A stretch of 64,000 nucleotides of DNA from Vitrella brassicaformis (lineage: Eukaryota; Sar; Vitrellaceae): positions 17,540-81,539 of the forward strand of contig CDMY01000383.1 of NCBI GenBank assembly GCA_001179505.1. Reading direction: 5' to 3'. Position 1 is the stretch's first letter, and each line of letters starts with the position of its first letter. The notes beneath the pieces are model-generated. The model saw nothing but the letters and a program-made list of their open reading frames with translations. It ran no database searches and had not been told where the DNA came from. Both the position numbers and the translations under genes were made by a program. Below, in pieces: positions 62,646 through 64,000 of the stretch.

Positions 62646-63990
62646 TGTCAGCCAAGCTGGTCACCGGCCAAGGGCCCAGCGCCCGCACGATTGTATTTGA
62701 TGATAAGGCCAAGGCGGAGCTGGGGACAGGCGGGACGGCACTCGTCCTCAAGGGCATTCTGCCGCGCGAGGACGGCAGTGGTGGTGATGCAGTAGCCTTC
62801 AAGATGGACGCCGACGACGACGAGTCCAAGGAGGACAGCGCCGGATGCGGCGAGGTGGTGGAGGAGGAGGGGGACAACGGGTCGGAGGTGGGAAGCAGCA
62901 GTAGCAGCAGCAGCGGCAGTTCGTCAGAGGAGATGTCTGAGTCAGAGGGGAGGGGCAGGGGGGGCCGAGGGAGCAGACGGCCACCAGTGCGGCCTGAGAA
63001 AGAACAGCAGCAGCCTCTGAGAGCGTTCCAGGGGAGGGAGGTGCCGGCCAGGGTGAGGGTGGTGACGGGGAGGGAAGGGCCGAGGAGGTCATCGGCGCAG
63101 CCATGGTGGCGAAGGTGCTGAGCATGGAGGCTGGTCGCATGCGCCAATTCGGCTGCCAGCCTCCATTCGCCAAGCTCTACGCCGCCGAGGTGGACCCGCA
63201 GAAGCCCGCCACCTACACCAACACGAGAGGGGATGCCATCCCGGCCCTGTCCATAGCCATGCCGATTTCTCTCTCGAGAAGAGTGAGCTTGCTTCCACAC
63301 CCCAAACAGGTGCGCACATGAACGAGGTCCTCATTTCTCCTCGTCTTTCTGATTGATATGTAGCTGGTGCTGGTGAAGAGGACGAGTTTGTCGAGTTTGA
63401 CGAGTTGAGCGATCTGACGGACACGGTGATGCAGTTCGACGATGCGGAGAGGGAGAAGGGCAACATCGGCCCGCAGGTACGAAGAAGGTGCTCAGGCGCG
63501 TCAGCATGCTCACCAAGGCCCTGTGCACCGCCAAAGTCCACAAACTCGCCATGCGCCGCGCACTCTGTGTCGACCATTTCCACAACAACGTCATGCTCTC
63601 CAAGGCCGCCCTTCGGAGCCAAAACAGGCCCTGCAGCAGTCCGACTCGGTCGCCGGCACGCTGCTGTTGGACCTGGCCAACACCCTCACCCCCGAGACCC
63701 CTTCCCCTTCCCTCCCCGCCCTTGATGTACGGCAGCAGCATCCCCGCCGACCAGGTGCCGTACAAGTGGGGGCATGCCAAGGTGGTCAGCTACGGCGGTC
63801 CGGCCAAGGAGGGCTGGAACTACAACCCCACACTGACGAGTGGGAGTGGTGGACACGGCTGGGCGATGGCCTCTGGGAGGTCAGGGCGGCCAACCAGGAC
63901 TTCTCCATGAGCTGCTGGGCCATCTATAGCGACGCTGTCGAGCTCGGCAAGGCGGCCTGGGCGAGCATGACATCCATTTTTGCTGCTTGA
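62646..63990 (+). CDS. unrecognised acidic protein; frame broken several times in the last kilobase
   Basis: The ATG at 62646 opens a clear frame: MSAKLVTGQGPSARTIVFDD, then acidic and Ser-rich low complexity (runs of Glu/Asp and Ser to about 62960). From about 63060 protein-like sequence jumps between frames: EEVIGAAMVAKVLSMEAGRM (63085 on), ADFSLEKSELAS (about 63260), an intron 63303-63363, GEEDEFVEFDELSDLTDTVM (63372 on), KVLRRVSMLTKALCTAKVHK (about 63485), QSDSVAGTLLLDLANTL (about 63637), MYGSSIPADQVPYKWGHAKV (63725 on) and ANQDFSMSCWAIYSDAVELG (63891 on), ending TGA just before a G run. The frames lie in a sensible order for one gene, so indels in the sequence or in the gene are likely. 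Function unknown. Confidence 0.5.
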
Positions 63991-64000
63991 GGGGGGGGGG
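63991..64000 (+). other. terminal run of G directly after the stop codon
   Basis: The window ends with ten G. Together with the frame breaks just before it, this suggests low-quality sequence or a contig end, though that cannot be proved from the window. Confidence 0.5.

Overview
This window is eukaryotic nuclear DNA. It is gene dense, with about 23 protein genes in 64 kb, and nearly every gene is split by many short GT-AG introns of roughly 50-110 bp full of TG/CA-rich simple sequence. The gene set points to a photosynthetic or ex-photosynthetic alveolate, and a chromerid such as Vitrella is the best guess. It contains a calcium-dependent protein kinase with four EF hands (a plant and alveolate family), a nuclear AlgH/DUF179 protein with a signal peptide followed by an F-V-P start to its transit peptide (typical of red-derived complex plastids), and cilium genes (IFT172, an LC8 dynein light chain). 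The species assignment is inference; no organelle or rRNA sequence is present to settle it.

Layout. 1-9.1 kb: the 3' part of an unrecognised gene, the plastid AlgH-like gene, a branched-chain aminotransferase, an LC8 dynein light chain and a membrane-anchored F-box-like protein. 11-30 kb: a SulP/SLC26 anion transporter, IFT172 (about 37 exons), a large RING plus double CCCH zinc-finger protein. 30-42 kb: a small membrane protein, a SAC-domain phosphoinositide phosphatase, TAF10, a vacuolar-sorting-receptor-like protein, a proline-rich protein and a secreted protein. 42-58 kb: a PH-domain protein, a CDPK, a DNA polymerase V/MYBBP1A nucleolar protein, a SelW-like Rdx protein, a 65-residue ORF and an actin-related protein. 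58-64 kb: a polytopic membrane protein, a rhodanese, and an unrecognised acidic protein whose last kilobase carries several frame breaks and runs into a G run.

Two patterns cut across the genes. First, the strands alternate almost perfectly, so genes form head-to-head pairs with start-to-start gaps of about 86-436 bp, while the tail-to-tail gaps are mostly longer and hold the simple repeats. Second, several of the head-to-head gaps contain one or two copies of a motif close to GCGAGCTTAGC, 35-140 bp from a start codon. I know of no described element of this form; it is the best candidate here for an undescribed system, a shared core element of bidirectional promoters.

Gene models were built by eye by matching open frames, splice signals and phase. 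For AlgH, BCAT, SulP, the RING/CCCH gene, the VSR-like gene, CDPK, the PH gene, Rdx, ARP and rhodanese all exon phases close exactly, which is strong internal support. Others are outlines only, as stated.
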